DNA from: Solibacillus ferritrahens
GTDB taxonomy: Bacteria; Bacillota; Bacilli; Bacillales_A; Planococcaceae
Assembly: GCF_037027585.1 (NCBI RefSeq)
Contig: NZ_JAXCLE010000007.1
Coordinates: 1-64,000 of the forward strand
Length of the DNA: 64,000 nt
Direction: 5' to 3'
Shown: one piece after another, positions 1-7,331 of the stretch
How positions within the stretch are numbered: the stretch's first letter is position 1
Layout: every line of letters starts with the position of its first letter
Made by a program: the position numbers and the translations under genes
The notes under the pieces: generated by a model
The model's input: only the letters and a program-made list of their open reading frames with translations
Told to the model about the DNA's origin: nothing
Database searches by the model: none

Positions 1-69
1 ATAGAGGGCATATTCCCTCGAAGAGGAGAACTTTTACAGAACTTCGGGACCTAATTTGATAAAAGAAAT

Positions 70-110
70 GACAAAAGGCATCGAGAGACGAGCTCTCGAT
101 GCCTTTTGTC
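70..110. repeat. Perfect 18-bp inverted repeat, probable bidirectional terminator
   Basis: Arms at 70-87 and 93-110 are exact reverse complements, separated by 5 nt, with a run of four T on either strand at the edges. It lies downstream of yneB (minus strand) and downstream of whatever + strand gene ends left of the window. The first about 55 bases hold only short open stretches that could be the end of such a gene, and I could not identify one. Confidence 0.6.
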
Positions 111-118
111 GACAATCT

Positions 119-153
119 GAAGCCATGTTCGAATGACATGGCTTCTGTTTTTT
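119..153 (+). terminator. Rho-independent terminator reading rightward
   Basis: A 9-bp stem (119-127 with 137-145, GAAGCCATG/CATGGCTTC) is followed by a T-rich run at 146-153. It would stop transcription entering from the left edge of the window. Confidence 0.65.
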
Positions 154-211
154 AAACTATTTGTTTTTTTATTTTCTTTATTTGCTGTTGAGATATTTAA
201 ATGGCATGTGA

Positions 212-868
212 CTACTTTTTTAGTTGTTCTATATATTCAATATATCGTCTATGTACTGTTGCTTTACTGATTGGTATACCCAATCCTGATAACGTAGTGG
301 CAATTTCAGCAAACGTTAAGCCTTTTTGACGAAGCTGTACAATTTCTTCTACCGGCACTTCTTTTCGTTCACGCCCTTCAATATTTCCACGGTTTTTTAA
401 ATTATTTTGGGGTTGATATCCATTTTCTACTGCTCGACGCATTCCTCGACGAATTTTTGCATTATGCATACGGCGCTGATACTCTTCAACTACAGCCAAT
501 ATTTCGAGTAGCATCGTATCCATCTCGTTTAATACTACAGGACCAGCATCATTCAATGTATAAACAGTCGCCTCGTATTTTTGTAAAAGATGGAGAACTG
601 CCATTCTTGCATTCCCTCGTCCTAAACGTGTTTCGTCTTGTACAAATAATACTTTGATTTTATATTCTCTCATATAATCGAGCATATCCAGTAAACCATC
701 ACGTTCCACGTCATAGCCACTATGTTGATCCGTAAAAATCTCTACTTCTTTAAAACCGAATGTTACAGCATATTTCGTCAGTTCTTCCTGTTGACGCAGC
801 AACGATGTTTCCTGCGCACTTTTTTCGGTACTGACACGGCAATAAATAACTGCTTTAGTTTTTGTCAT
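212..868 (-). CDS. yneB: YneB-like serine recombinase (resolvase family)
   Basis: A 218-residue small serine recombinase. The N-terminal resolvase fold carries the catalytic serine in YCRVSTEKSAQ (Ser13), and conserved arginines follow in the ETRLGRGNARM stretch. A helix-turn-helix DNA-binding tail lies at about residues 170-208 (FAEIATTLSGLGI.. KATVHRRY). In Bacillus this gene is the fixed downstream neighbour of yneA in the SOS operon, and the same order is seen here. The start overlaps the last 14 bases of yneA and has a GAGAG ribosome site, so the two are translationally coupled. No recombination target sites or mobile-element ends flank it, so it is read as a resident SOS-operon gene. 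Its cellular role is not established. Confidence 0.9.
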   Translation of the reverse strand: MTKTKAVIYCRVSTEKSAQETSLLRQQEELTKYAVTFGFKEVEIFTDQHSGYDVERDGLLDMLDYMREYKIKVLFVQDETRLGRGNARMAVLHLLQKYEATVYTLNDAGPVVLNEMDTMLLEILAVVEEYQRRMHNAKIRRGMRRAVENGYQPQNNLKNRGNIEGRERKEVPVEEIVQLRQKGLTFAEIATTLSGLGIPISKATVHRRYIEYIEQLKK

Positions 869-1202
869 TATTATCTCTCGCTACCTTAATTGTCGACACA
901 TCGGAGGAGTCATTCAACTGGACAATATATTGTGCTTCCTTTTCAACTGGCACCACCAATATTTGCCCTGAAACAACTTTTCCATCTCGTAGGCCGTTTT
1001 CTTTTTTCACTTCGTTAATCCAATCATGCGTTGCCATTTTACCACGATAATGTTCCGCAAGCGACCATAAAGTATCCCCTTGTCCGATAGATACTTGTTC
1101 GTATAATTCTATATTATCGTCTTTATGGAAGATTAATACTAATAACACAATAGAGAACATTAGAAACATTGATGTAAAGCTATTTAATTTGATTTTTTTC
1201 AT
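855..1202 (-). CDS. yneA: Cell division suppressor YneA (SOS-induced, LysM)
   Basis: A 115-residue protein with a short cytoplasmic N-terminus, one membrane segment (about residues 8-24, FTSMFLMFSIVLLVLIF) and an extracellular LysM domain at about 37-88 (GQGDTLWSLAEHY). This is the architecture of YneA, which delays septum formation during the SOS response. The frame stays open for another 56 codons upstream, but that extension runs through the LexA boxes and the promoter. The ATG at 1202 has an AAAGAGGGG ribosome site and lies just downstream of a consensus promoter, so it is taken as the start. It is followed by yneB with a 14-base overlap and is divergent from lexA. Confidence 0.92.
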   Translation of the reverse strand: MKKIKLNSFTSMFLMFSIVLLVLIFHKDDNIELYEQVSIGQGDTLWSLAEHYRGKMATHDWINEVKKENGLRDGKVVSGQILVVPVEKEAQYIVQLNDSSDVSTIKVARDNNDKN

Positions 1203-1219
1203 AAGAAAAACCCCTCTTT

Positions 1220-1233
1220 CGAATATATGTTCG
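1220..1233. promoter_or_regulatory. LexA (SOS) box 1, yneA proximal
   Basis: CGAATATATGTTCG matches the Bacillus SOS box CGAACRNRYGTTYG at 13 of 14 positions. It lies between the yneA promoter and the yneA start codon. Confidence 0.8.
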
Positions 1234-1247
1234 GAATGTTTGTTCTC

Positions 1248-1276
1248 ATAATAATACGAACATATGTTTTTGTCAA
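1248..1276 (-). promoter_or_regulatory. Sigma-A promoter of yneA-yneB
   Basis: Read on the minus strand, TTGACA (1276-1271) and TATTAT (1253-1248) are separated by exactly 17 nt. LexA box 2 fills the spacer. Confidence 0.85.
1257..1270. promoter_or_regulatory. LexA (SOS) box 2 within the yneA promoter spacer
   Basis: CGAACATATGTTTT matches 13 of 14 positions of the Bacillus SOS box. It sits exactly between the -35 and -10 hexamers of the yneA promoter, where bound repressor would exclude RNA polymerase. Confidence 0.85.
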
Positions 1277-1285
1277 TCGTTTTTT

Positions 1286-1299
1286 CGAACTTATGTTTG
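1286..1299. promoter_or_regulatory. LexA (SOS) box 3 over the lexA -35 region
   Basis: CGAACTTATGTTTG matches 13 of 14 positions of the Bacillus SOS box. It overlaps the first bases of the lexA -35 hexamer, as expected for autoregulation. Confidence 0.85.
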
Positions 1300-1325
1300 C
1301 ATTCGTGTTCGCATACTGCTATACT
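1297..1325 (+). promoter_or_regulatory. Sigma-A promoter of lexA
   Basis: TTGCAT (1297-1302) and TATACT (1320-1325) are 17 nt apart, with LexA box 3 over the -35. The start codon is about 35 bases downstream. Confidence 0.8.
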
Positions 1326-1363
1326 TACACTAAGAAAAATAGCATGATAAAGAGGTGAGTTAG

Positions 1364-1987
1364 TTGACACAAAAAATTTCCAAACGACAAGAAGCTATTC
1401 TAACTTTTATAAAAGAGGAAGTTCGTTCAAAAGGCTATCCGCCATCAGTTCGTGAAATTGGAGAGGCTGTAGGCTTAGCTTCTAGCTCAACTGTCCACGG
1501 GCATTTAGCTCGATTAGAGAGTAAAGGGCTTATACGTCGCGATCCTACTAAACCGCGTGCCATTGAAATTTTGGATCAAGAAGAGCTATCAATAGCTAAA
1601 CAAGGTGTAATTCACGTACCATTAATCGGTAAAGTTACAGCTGGTTTACCTATCTCGGCCATTGAAGATATCCAAGAATATTTCCCGTTACCCGATGCAT
1701 ATGGTTCATCAGAAGATGAATTATTTATGCTTGAAATAATGGGTGAATCAATGATTGAAGCCGGCATATTAAATGGGGATTACGTTATTGTCAAGAAAAC
1801 TTCCACTGCGAGCAATGGAGAAATCGTCGTTGCAATGACCGAAGAAGATGAAGCGACTGTCAAGCGTTTCTATAAAGAAAAAACTCATTTCCGCTTACAG
1901 CCTGAAAACAGTTCGATGGAGCCAATCATTGTTAATCAAGTATCTATTTTAGGAAAAGTAGTTGGGCTATATCGAAATATTCATTAA
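1364..1987 (+). CDS. lexA: SOS transcriptional repressor LexA
   Basis: A 207-residue LexA. The N-terminal winged helix (about 1-65) carries the recognition helix in SSSTVHGHLARL. The self-cleavage site Ala93-Gly94 lies in KVTAGLPI, and the catalytic dyad is Ser129 (MGESM) and Lys167 (ATVKRF). When RecA filaments form on damaged DNA the protein cuts itself and releases its targets, here itself and yneA-yneB. The start is TTG at 1364, with AAAGAGGTGAG upstream. The nearest upstream ATG is followed at once by a stop codon. Length and all key residues match the Bacillus family. Confidence 0.98.
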   Translation: MTQKISKRQEAILTFIKEEVRSKGYPPSVREIGEAVGLASSSTVHGHLARLESKGLIRRDPTKPRAIEILDQEELSIAKQGVIHVPLIGKVTAGLPISAIEDIQEYFPLPDAYGSSEDELFMLEIMGESMIEAGILNGDYVIVKKTSTASNGEIVVAMTEEDEATVKRFYKEKTHFRLQPENSSMEPIIVNQVSILGKVVGLYRNIH

Positions 1988-1992
1988 TTAAG

Positions 1993-2028
1993 AAGCTTGC
2001 CATTCTAATAGAATCGGCAGGCTTTTTC
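1993..2028 (+). terminator. Terminator of lexA
   Basis: A 9-bp stem with one G-T pair (AAGCTTGCC with GGCAGGCTT) is followed by TTTTT. Confidence 0.85.
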
Positions 2029-2037
2029 TATTTCAAA

Positions 2038-2066
2038 CAAAAAAGACCCAGCCGAAATCGACTGGA
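2038..2066 (-). terminator. Terminator of the C26 amidotransferase gene
   Basis: On the minus strand an eight-pair stem (CCAGTCGA with one wobble) is followed by a T-rich run ending near 2038. It faces the lexA terminator. Confidence 0.75.
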
Positions 2067-2073
2067 TTTTCCT

Positions 2074-2769
2074 CTACTTTTTACATGCATTTATAAAACT
2101 GCTAAATAAACGTTGCGCATAAACATCACCATTTGGCGCCAACTCTTCAGGGTGCCACTGAACAGCAACACAATAAGGATGGGATTCGTGTTCGATTCCC
2201 TCAATAATACCATCTTTTGCAACAGCCGATGTGACTAGCCCTTTCCCCAGCTTACCTACTGATTGGTGATGGAAAGTGTTTACACGAAAAGATGCTTCAC
2301 CAAAAATCTCTTTAAATCTTTGTGTTTTCACATCCACAGTATGGGCTAATTCTCCGCGCTTGGATGGTTGCTTATGTTGGACTATATTTTCCACCTGTGA
2401 TGGAATATCCTGAATGATCGTCCCCCCAAAGGCTATATTCATAATCTGCTGTCCTCGGCAGATGCCTAGAATGGGTATTTGTCTTTTAAATGCTTCATTC
2501 ATTAGCAAAAGATCGCTATCATCACGCTTTCGCACTACGCTCCCAATATTAGGGTGTGGCTCTTCATTAAATATTAATGGGTCAATATCCGCACCACCAA
2601 TCAATACAAGGCCATCAACAATAGCCAATAGAGCCTCTACATTTTCTGCTGTCGCATTCGGTATACAAATCGGAATGCCACCTGCTTGTTCTATTGATGT
2701 TAAATAGACATTATTAATATCCATTTTTTTATCAAAGTCATACATCGTTAACCCAATAATCGGCTTCAT
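2074..2769 (-). CDS. Gamma-glutamyl-gamma-aminobutyrate hydrolase-like class I amidotransferase (peptidase C26)
   Basis: A 231-residue stand-alone class I glutamine amidotransferase-type hydrolase. It has the nucleophile elbow LGICRGQQ (Cys104), a GGADIDP oxyanion/substrate segment near 59-64, and the His206/Glu208 pair in VQWHPEE. The family includes PuuD, which hydrolyses gamma-glutamyl-GABA in putrescine breakdown, and gamma-glutamyl peptide hydrolases. No other putrescine genes are adjacent, so the substrate is open. It is convergent with lexA and monocistronic. The ATG at 2769 has AAGGGG about nine bases upstream. Confidence 0.88.
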   Translation of the reverse strand: MKPIIGLTMYDFDKKMDINNVYLTSIEQAGGIPICIPNATAENVEALLAIVDGLVLIGGADIDPLIFNEEPHPNIGSVVRKRDDSDLLLMNEAFKRQIPILGICRGQQIMNIAFGGTIIQDIPSQVENIVQHKQPSKRGELAHTVDVKTQRFKEIFGEASFRVNTFHHQSVGKLGKGLVTSAVAKDGIIEGIEHESHPYCVAVQWHPEELAPNGDVYAQRLFSSFINACKK

Positions 2770-2852
2770 TCCTTCTATCCCCTTAAAGTTAAAAGATAAT
2801 TCAAATAATTTAAATTATACTATTATATCGCCTTAGATGACTACAAAAATTT

Positions 2853-2885
2853 ATAAAAAAAGGGATTGCTTAAATGCAATCCCTT
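2853..2885 (-). terminator. Terminator of the nucleotidase gene
   Basis: On the minus strand the stem AGGGATTGC/GCAATCCCT is followed by seven T. Confidence 0.85.
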
Positions 2886-2890
2886 TACGA

Positions 2891-3436
2891 TTAAACAATT
2901 TCGAGTTGTTTTAAAAAATATTGCTTAATTTCTTTCCAATTATGAACGCGTGTATATCCTTCTTCCGCCGTATTGTATGGCATTGAATACAATAGTCCTG
3001 TTCCTTTAAATGACGCAAGCTGCCTTGGATTGTCGTCAATTAAATAATCGGTATGTATAACCGCTTTATTCCCGCAAAATACAATATTTTGTGTTTTAAT
3101 GAATGGTAAATGTTTGATTAGCCAATCATATTTGGCAGTAAATGATCCTGGTACATCCATTGCAGCAGTAGCTATAAAAATTTCATAATGCTCCTGAAGC
3201 TCCTGAATGACTTCAATTGCATCTTCATCTAGTAACGCCAAATCGCGGAAGTAATCTGGCTCATTTAATAGTGCAAACAGTTTCTTTGCATCTTCACGTG
3301 GTAAATCACGCTGTGTAGTCAACAAAAATTCTTCTTCCGTAAAGGAAGTACCGAAATTCTCATTGTAAGTAATACGTAACTTTGAATAAAAGTCAGCTAA
3401 TACTTGGTCCATATCAATTGCAATACTTTTTTTCAT
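2891..3436 (-). CDS. Putative 5'(3')-deoxyribonucleotidase (HAD superfamily, NT5C type)
   Basis: A 181-residue HAD-fold protein with the nucleophile motif AIDMDQVLADF (Asp8, Asp10), the second motif IFIATAA, and the acidic metal motif DYLIDDNP near residue 132. This layout matches the NT5C/YorS/YqfW group of small 5'(3')-deoxyribonucleotidases, which remove phosphate from deoxynucleoside monophosphates. The frame is open 14 codons further upstream, but the ATG at 3436 has a strong AAGGAGG site and precedes the conserved core directly. The gap to the AlkD-like gene upstream is 78 bases, so co-transcription is possible. The exact substrate is not shown by the sequence. Confidence 0.85.
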   Translation of the reverse strand: MKKSIAIDMDQVLADFYSKLRITYNENFGTSFTEEEFLLTTQRDLPREDAKKLFALLNEPDYFRDLALLDEDAIEVIQELQEHYEIFIATAAMDVPGSFTAKYDWLIKHLPFIKTQNIVFCGNKAVIHTDYLIDDNPRQLASFKGTGLLYSMPYNTAEEGYTRVHNWKEIKQYFLKQLEIV

Positions 3437-3514
3437 GTAATTGGCCTCCTTGGAATTTCCTAATTTTAGTTTATACAATTATATTGTGAAATAACAAGGT
3501 ATTACTCTCTACAA

Positions 3515-4222
3515 TTAACAACGAACATATTTACGTTTAAATCCGATACGCCCTTTTTCAACTTGCTTTACTATTTCTGCATACGCGTGTAATTTTCCGG
3601 GCTTTTTTCCTTCACGCTTAATTTCCACTACACCAATATCATTAGCAATTTGCAATGCTTCATTATGTAAAGGCTTAAAAGAAACACCGACAGTCATTAC
3701 AAAGTTATTCATCGCAACTTGTGTACGTAGCGGTACCAAATTGATATTTTGTTTTACCTGTTTAAGCATTCCCCGCAGTTTCTCAACTGAGAACTCCTCA
3801 TCTTTTCTATTACCGAGGAGCCAGCAATAACAATGCCAGCCAGCAGACATTTTCAACTCGTCTCCACTTGCAATCCATTTATCACTTACTTGTTGGGCAA
3901 TATCGGATTCTGCTAATGTAACTGCAACCACATAATCAGATATCATATAAAAATAAGCCTGGTCCATCCATCGATTATAATCTGCTTCCGACATTGCTTT
4001 TGAATCGGCGATGATTCCTGCAAAGTACATTGCATCATAGTTACCCGTTGCATATAATTGTTCTGCAAGTTCATGGTTTATTTTTATTTGCTTAACATAT
4101 GGTTTCATCGATCCAATCGTTACACCAAATACTGGCTCCTTGGCCCCGTTTGACATATATATTTTTTTTGTACGTTCTTTTCCTAATGTTTCTAATTCCT
4201 GTATTACAGTATTGAAATCCAT
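3515..4222 (-). CDS. DNA alkylation repair protein-like (AlkD/COG4912 family)
   Basis: A 235-residue all-helical protein. It resembles the AlkD/COG4912 HEAT-like family in the opening (GAKEPVFGVTIGSMKPYVKQI), in the paired helices of the middle region (YDAMYFAGIIAD; SAGWHCYCWLL) and in the basic C-terminus ending RIGFKRKYVRC. Characterised AlkD members excise bulky or cationic alkylated bases. This subgroup lacks an obvious match to the AlkD Trp-x3-Asp catalytic patch, so glycosylase activity is uncertain. An AAAGGAT ribosome site precedes the ATG at 4222. The gene upstream ends one base before it, which implies a common transcript. Confidence 0.75.
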   Translation of the reverse strand: MDFNTVIQELETLGKERTKKIYMSNGAKEPVFGVTIGSMKPYVKQIKINHELAEQLYATGNYDAMYFAGIIADSKAMSEADYNRWMDQAYFYMISDYVVAVTLAESDIAQQVSDKWIASGDELKMSAGWHCYCWLLGNRKDEEFSVEKLRGMLKQVKQNINLVPLRTQVAMNNFVMTVGVSFKPLHNEALQIANDIGVVEIKREGKKPGKLHAYAEIVKQVEKGRIGFKRKYVRC

Positions 4223-4223
4223 A

Positions 4224-4862
4224 TTAGTATCCTTTCTGAATTGATAAGTTGTTCTTACTCGATTGTTTTAATAATAAAATACTCTTCTCTATTGAAGTTT
4301 CAATATAGCCGACTATTTGCTCCATTGTAAATACAGTAAGCGGTATTTTGAGTATTTCTGTATCATATTGCAGGTCACTTAAAATACTAGGAATAAATGC
4401 AGTTACTTCCTCATGGGAAACCTCCTGCAAATAACATATTTCAAAGGGCTCTTTCAATAATGCAGAAAGCTGTTCATTCAAATGATAGTGCTCAACTAAT
4501 TGTGCATTTAAAATTTTAAAATCGTTATGATAAACATTCAACAGTTCGGGCTTTGCTTCCAAACGATTTTTTAACCAAGGGATGAAAAATCCCTGCAACC
4601 ATAAATCATCGGCAATTAAATGTACATAATAACCATTGATATAGTTTTTTGAAACCTCATTTTTATACTTTTTATAAAATGCTTCGTAATTAATTGTTCT
4701 AGTAAACCTTTGTAGCTCTCCACTGTAAAAATGTGATGCGTCTTTAGCCATTATGGCTGCATCTGCTGCAATTCCACCTATTATAAATGTTGCTTGATCT
4801 TGTATGTTTAATGCCTCTGCCACTTTATAAGCAATAATAGCATGCATAATTCTTGAGCCCAT
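4224..4862 (-). CDS. Conserved protein of unknown function, zinc-phospholipase-C-like His/Asp pattern
   Basis: A 212-residue protein that I do not recognise with certainty. It has a near-N-terminal His (MGSRIMHA), an IGGIAADAA segment, Asp-Ala-Ser-His (DASHFY) and a YYVHLIADDLW motif. This spacing of His and Asp recalls the zinc-dependent phospholipase C / S1-P1 nuclease fold, but the similarity is only by eye. It has no signal peptide or membrane segment. The start is moved 12 codons inside the open frame to the ATG at 4862, which has an ideal GGAGG. It is probably the first gene of a unit with the AlkD-like gene, which begins one base after this gene ends. Confidence 0.7.
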   Translation of the reverse strand: MGSRIMHAIIAYKVAEALNIQDQATFIIGGIAADAAIMAKDASHFYSGELQRFTRTINYEAFYKKYKNEVSKNYINGYYVHLIADDLWLQGFFIPWLKNRLEAKPELLNVYHNDFKILNAQLVEHYHLNEQLSALLKEPFEICYLQEVSHEEVTAFIPSILSDLQYDTEILKIPLTVFTMEQIVGYIETSIEKSILLLKQSSKNNLSIQKGY

Positions 4863-4946
4863 AAGTACCTCCATTATAGTATGTAATTTTAAATTCAATT
4901 TAACAGATAAAAATCCCTTTTATTAAAAAGTTAAAATATACCACAG

Positions 4947-4953
4947 CATAATA
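4947..4953 (+). promoter_or_regulatory. Possible sigma-G -10 element of sspE
   Basis: CATAATA fits the sigma-G -10 consensus CATnnTA and lies about 40 bases before the sspE start. A convincing -35 is not obvious, so this is tentative. Confidence 0.35.
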
Positions 4954-4993
4954 AAGCAACCTCTGAACAGAATAAATTCAGGAGGTGATATTC

Positions 4994-5398
4994 ATGAAAA
5001 ACAACAAAAACATGAATACTGAATTTGGAATGGAAACAGACGTTAACAAGGTTATTAAGCAAAACCAGCAGGCTGAAGCCAAAAAGCAGCAAGCTTCTGG
5101 TTTATACGCTAATAACGGTTTACAAAAAAATCCAAGTTCAAAGAACGCGGAATTTGGTATGGAGACCGATGTGAACCAAGTTAAAAAGCAAAACCAACAA
5201 GCTGAAGCTAAAAAGCAGCAAGCTTCTGGTATTTTTGCAAATAGTGGTTTACAAAAGAAACTAAGTTCAATGAACGCGGAGTTTGGAATGGAAACAGATG
5301 TAAGCCAAGTTAAAAAGCAAAATCAACAAGCTGAAGCCAAAAAGCAGCAAGCTTCTGGATTATTTGCTAAAATTCGTTCCCAAAACGGTAATAAATAA
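4994..5398 (+). CDS. sspE: Gamma-type small acid-soluble spore protein, three-repeat form
   Basis: A 134-residue Gln/Lys/Ala/Asn-rich protein made of three near-identical 43-residue units. Each unit carries the germination-protease site (E-F-G-M-E-T-D-V) and the segment KQNQQAEAKKQQASG. Gamma SASP does not coat DNA. It is an amino-acid store of the spore core, degraded by GPR on germination, and the protease gene is also in this window. The B. subtilis protein is about 84 residues with two repeats, so this copy is extended. The ATG at 4994 has AGGAGGTGA eight bases upstream. An in-frame GTG at 4985 lies inside that site and is rejected. Confidence 0.93.
   Translation: MKNNKNMNTEFGMETDVNKVIKQNQQAEAKKQQASGLYANNGLQKNPSSKNAEFGMETDVNQVKKQNQQAEAKKQQASGIFANSGLQKKLSSMNAEFGMETDVSQVKKQNQQAEAKKQQASGLFAKIRSQNGNK
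5021..5392 (+). repeat. Three tandem 129-bp repeats within sspE
   Basis: The GAATTTGG-type unit starts recur at 5021, 5150 and 5279, an exact 129-bp (43-codon) period. The last unit diverges after KKQQASG. The units are very similar at DNA level, indicating recent duplication or homogenisation. Confidence 0.9.
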
Positions 5399-5413
5399 TC
5401 GAATATCATCCCC

Positions 5414-5443
5414 AAACCGGCAATTTTTATTGCCGGTTTTTTT
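5414..5443 (+). terminator. Terminator of sspE
   Basis: The stem AACCGGCAA/TTGCCGGTT is followed by seven T. Confidence 0.9.
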
Positions 5444-5453
5444 CATTAACAAA

Positions 5454-5488
5454 GAAAAAAAGCGTTGGAGCTTAGTGCCCCAACGCTT
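5454..5488 (-). terminator. Terminator of glnRA
   Basis: On the minus strand an AAAGCGTTGG/CCAACGCTTT stem is followed by seven T. Confidence 0.9.
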
Positions 5489-5493
5489 TCTTC

Positions 5494-6828
5494 TTAGTAC
5501 ATTTTCATATATTGATCACGTTCCCACTGGTGGACAGTTGAACGGTACATATCAAACTCAATTTCTTTTGCTTCTTTAAAGTTTGCATAAATGTGGTTGC
5601 CTAATGCTTTTTGCACAACCTCGTCTTTTGCAAGTAATGTTAACGCGTCGTCTAAAGCTGCTGGTAAATTATCGATGCCGTTTGCTTTACGCTCTTCTTC
5701 GTTCATTACATAAATGTTACGGTTAATTGCTGGTGGTGGAGTTAACTTTCTACGAATACCTTCTAAACCAGCCTCTAAAATAACTGCCATCGCTAAATAT
5801 GGGTTTGCAGATGGATCCACTGAACGAACTTCTATACGTGTTGAAACTCCACGAGAAGAAGGAATACGGATAAGCGGTGAACGGTTTTGCGCTGACCATG
5901 CTACATAACATGGCGCTTCATAACCTGGTACTAAACGTTTATATGAGTTAACTGTTGGGTTTGTAATTGCTGTAAAGCCTTGTACGTGCTCCAGAATCCC
6001 CGCCATAAATTGCATCGCCGATTCAGATAGGCCTAATTCAGTAGACTCATCATAAAAGGCATTTTCTTTTCCTTTAAATAAAGAAACGTTAAAGTGCATT
6101 CCTGATCCGGCTTCACCGAATAAAGGTTTTGGCATGAATGTAGCATGTAAGCCATGCTTACGGGCAATTGTTTTAACAACTAACTTGAATGTTTGAATAT
6201 TGTCACAAGCCGTAATTGCATCTGCATATTTAAAGTCGATTTCATGTTGGCCAGGTGCAACTTCATGATGTGAAGCTTCAATTTCAAAGCCCATTTCTTC
6301 TAACTCTAAAACGATGTCACGACGGCAATTTTCGCCAAGATCTGTAGGTGCTAAATCGAAGTAGCCACCATGGTCATTTACTTCTAAACTTGGTTCACCT
6401 TTTGAATCTAATTTAAATAAGAAAAATTCTGGTTCAGGACCTAAGTTGAAGTTTGTAAATCCTAACTCTTCCATTTCTTTTAATACACGCTTTAAGTTGT
6501 TGCGTGGATCACCAGCAAATGGCGTACCGTTTGGATTATAAATATCACAGATGAATCGCGCTACTTTCCCTTTTTCGGCAGTCCATGGGAAGATCATAAA
6601 TGAATCGTAATCTGGGTATAAGTACATATCCGATTCTTCAATACGTACGAAACCTTCGATTGAAGAGCCATCAAACATCATTTTGTTATCCAATGCTTTA
6701 TCTAGTTGGCTTACTGGAATTTCTACGTTTTTGATTGTGCCTAAAATGTCTGTAAATTGTAAACGAATGAATTTTACTTGTTCTTCTTGTACGAGTTTCT
6801 TAATGTCTTCTTTTGTGTATTTACCCAC
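5494..6828 (-). CDS. glnA: Glutamine synthetase type I (GSI-alpha)
   Basis: A 444-residue glutamine synthetase, the same length as the B. subtilis enzyme. It makes glutamine from glutamate, ammonia and ATP as a dodecamer. Visible signatures are the beta-grasp start (KFIRLQFTDILGTIKNVEIP), FDGSSIEGF near 54, the active-site metal region GPEPEFFLF, the ATP-site segment KPLFGEAGSGMHFN, and the NRSPLIRIP region. The longer frame begins at a GTG only one base from the AGGAG, so the in-frame GTG at 6828 with about 11-base spacing is preferred. It follows glnR by 63 bases in the standard glnRA operon. In Bacilli the feedback-inhibited enzyme also controls GlnR activity. Confidence 0.98.
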   Translation of the reverse strand: MGKYTKEDIKKLVQEEQVKFIRLQFTDILGTIKNVEIPVSQLDKALDNKMMFDGSSIEGFVRIEESDMYLYPDYDSFMIFPWTAEKGKVARFICDIYNPNGTPFAGDPRNNLKRVLKEMEELGFTNFNLGPEPEFFLFKLDSKGEPSLEVNDHGGYFDLAPTDLGENCRRDIVLELEEMGFEIEASHHEVAPGQHEIDFKYADAITACDNIQTFKLVVKTIARKHGLHATFMPKPLFGEAGSGMHFNVSLFKGKENAFYDESTELGLSESAMQFMAGILEHVQGFTAITNPTVNSYKRLVPGYEAPCYVAWSAQNRSPLIRIPSSRGVSTRIEVRSVDPSANPYLAMAVILEAGLEGIRRKLTPPPAINRNIYVMNEEERKANGIDNLPAALDDALTLLAKDEVVQKALGNHIYANFKEAKEIEFDMYRSTVHQWERDQYMKMY

Positions 6829-6891
6829 TAAATTCCACACTCCTAAAATTGTTCAGTAAACGATTCTTACCAAAGTTATATAATTTACACG

Positions 6892-7275
6892 CTATTGATA
6901 AAAGCGTGATAAATCCCCTTGTCGAAGAGATGTTTTTTGCATGCGTTGTGCTTGACGCATTTCTTCACGCAAAATTTTACGTAAATCTGAATCTGAAATA
7001 ACCTCTTTACTCGCCTGCTGGATCGCTGGATCATTTTTCATGTCAAATACTTTTTTTATACCTGCCATGTTAATACCCTGTTCAAGCATATCCTTAATTT
7101 CCAATAAGATATCGACATCATTTAATGAAAACATCCGACGATTACCTTCTGTACGGTGTGGCTGAATTAAATCATGCTCTTCGTAATAACGAATTTGTCT
7201 GGCTGTTAGATCCGTTAATTGCATGACGATACTTATCGATAATAGTGGCATTGAACGTCGAATTTCACTACTCAT
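6892..7275 (-). CDS. glnR: MerR-family nitrogen repressor GlnR
   Basis: A 127-residue MerR-type regulator. The winged helix-turn-helix covers about residues 10-80 (LTDLTARQIRYYEEHDLI; QPHRTEGNRRMFS). A short coiled region follows, and the C-terminal tail RQGDLSRF is the GlnR autoinhibitory segment sensed by feedback-inhibited glutamine synthetase. It represses glnRA when nitrogen is plentiful. It is first in the glnR-glnA operon and has two GlnR boxes in its own promoter. The ATG at 7275 has GGGAGGTGA upstream. Confidence 0.97.
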   Translation of the reverse strand: MSSEIRRSMPLLSISIVMQLTDLTARQIRYYEEHDLIQPHRTEGNRRMFSLNDVDILLEIKDMLEQGINMAGIKKVFDMKNDPAIQQASKEVISDSDLRKILREEMRQAQRMQKTSLRQGDLSRFYQ

Positions 7276-7297
7276 TTAATTCACCTCCCTTACCGCT

Positions 7298-7326
7298 ATA
7301 TTACGACTTGTTACGTTCATTGTCAA
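7298..7326 (-). promoter_or_regulatory. Sigma-A promoter of glnRA
   Basis: On the minus strand TTGACA (7326-7321) and TAATAT (7303-7298) are spaced by 17 nt, about 30 bases before the glnR start. Confidence 0.85.
7309..7325. promoter_or_regulatory. GlnR/TnrA box 1, overlapping the -35
   Basis: TGTTA-N7-TGTCA matches TGTNA-N7-TNACA with one mismatch and overlaps the -35 hexamer of glnRA. Confidence 0.75.
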
Positions 7327-7331
7327 TTATA

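Noticed and set aside
1..59. Possible C-terminus of a + strand gene at the left edge
   Set aside because: Two frames are open for fewer than 20 codons and neither gives a recognisable end, so no gene is called. The terminators downstream do suggest one lies to the left.
212..868. Serine recombinase as evidence of a prophage or transposon
   Set aside because: It is the conserved yneB of the SOS operon, overlaps yneA, and no element ends, direct repeats or cargo genes surround it.
1203..1370. Longer N-terminus for YneA
   Set aside because: The extension would run through the promoter and LexA boxes; the ATG at 1202 has the ribosome site and begins the membrane segment region.
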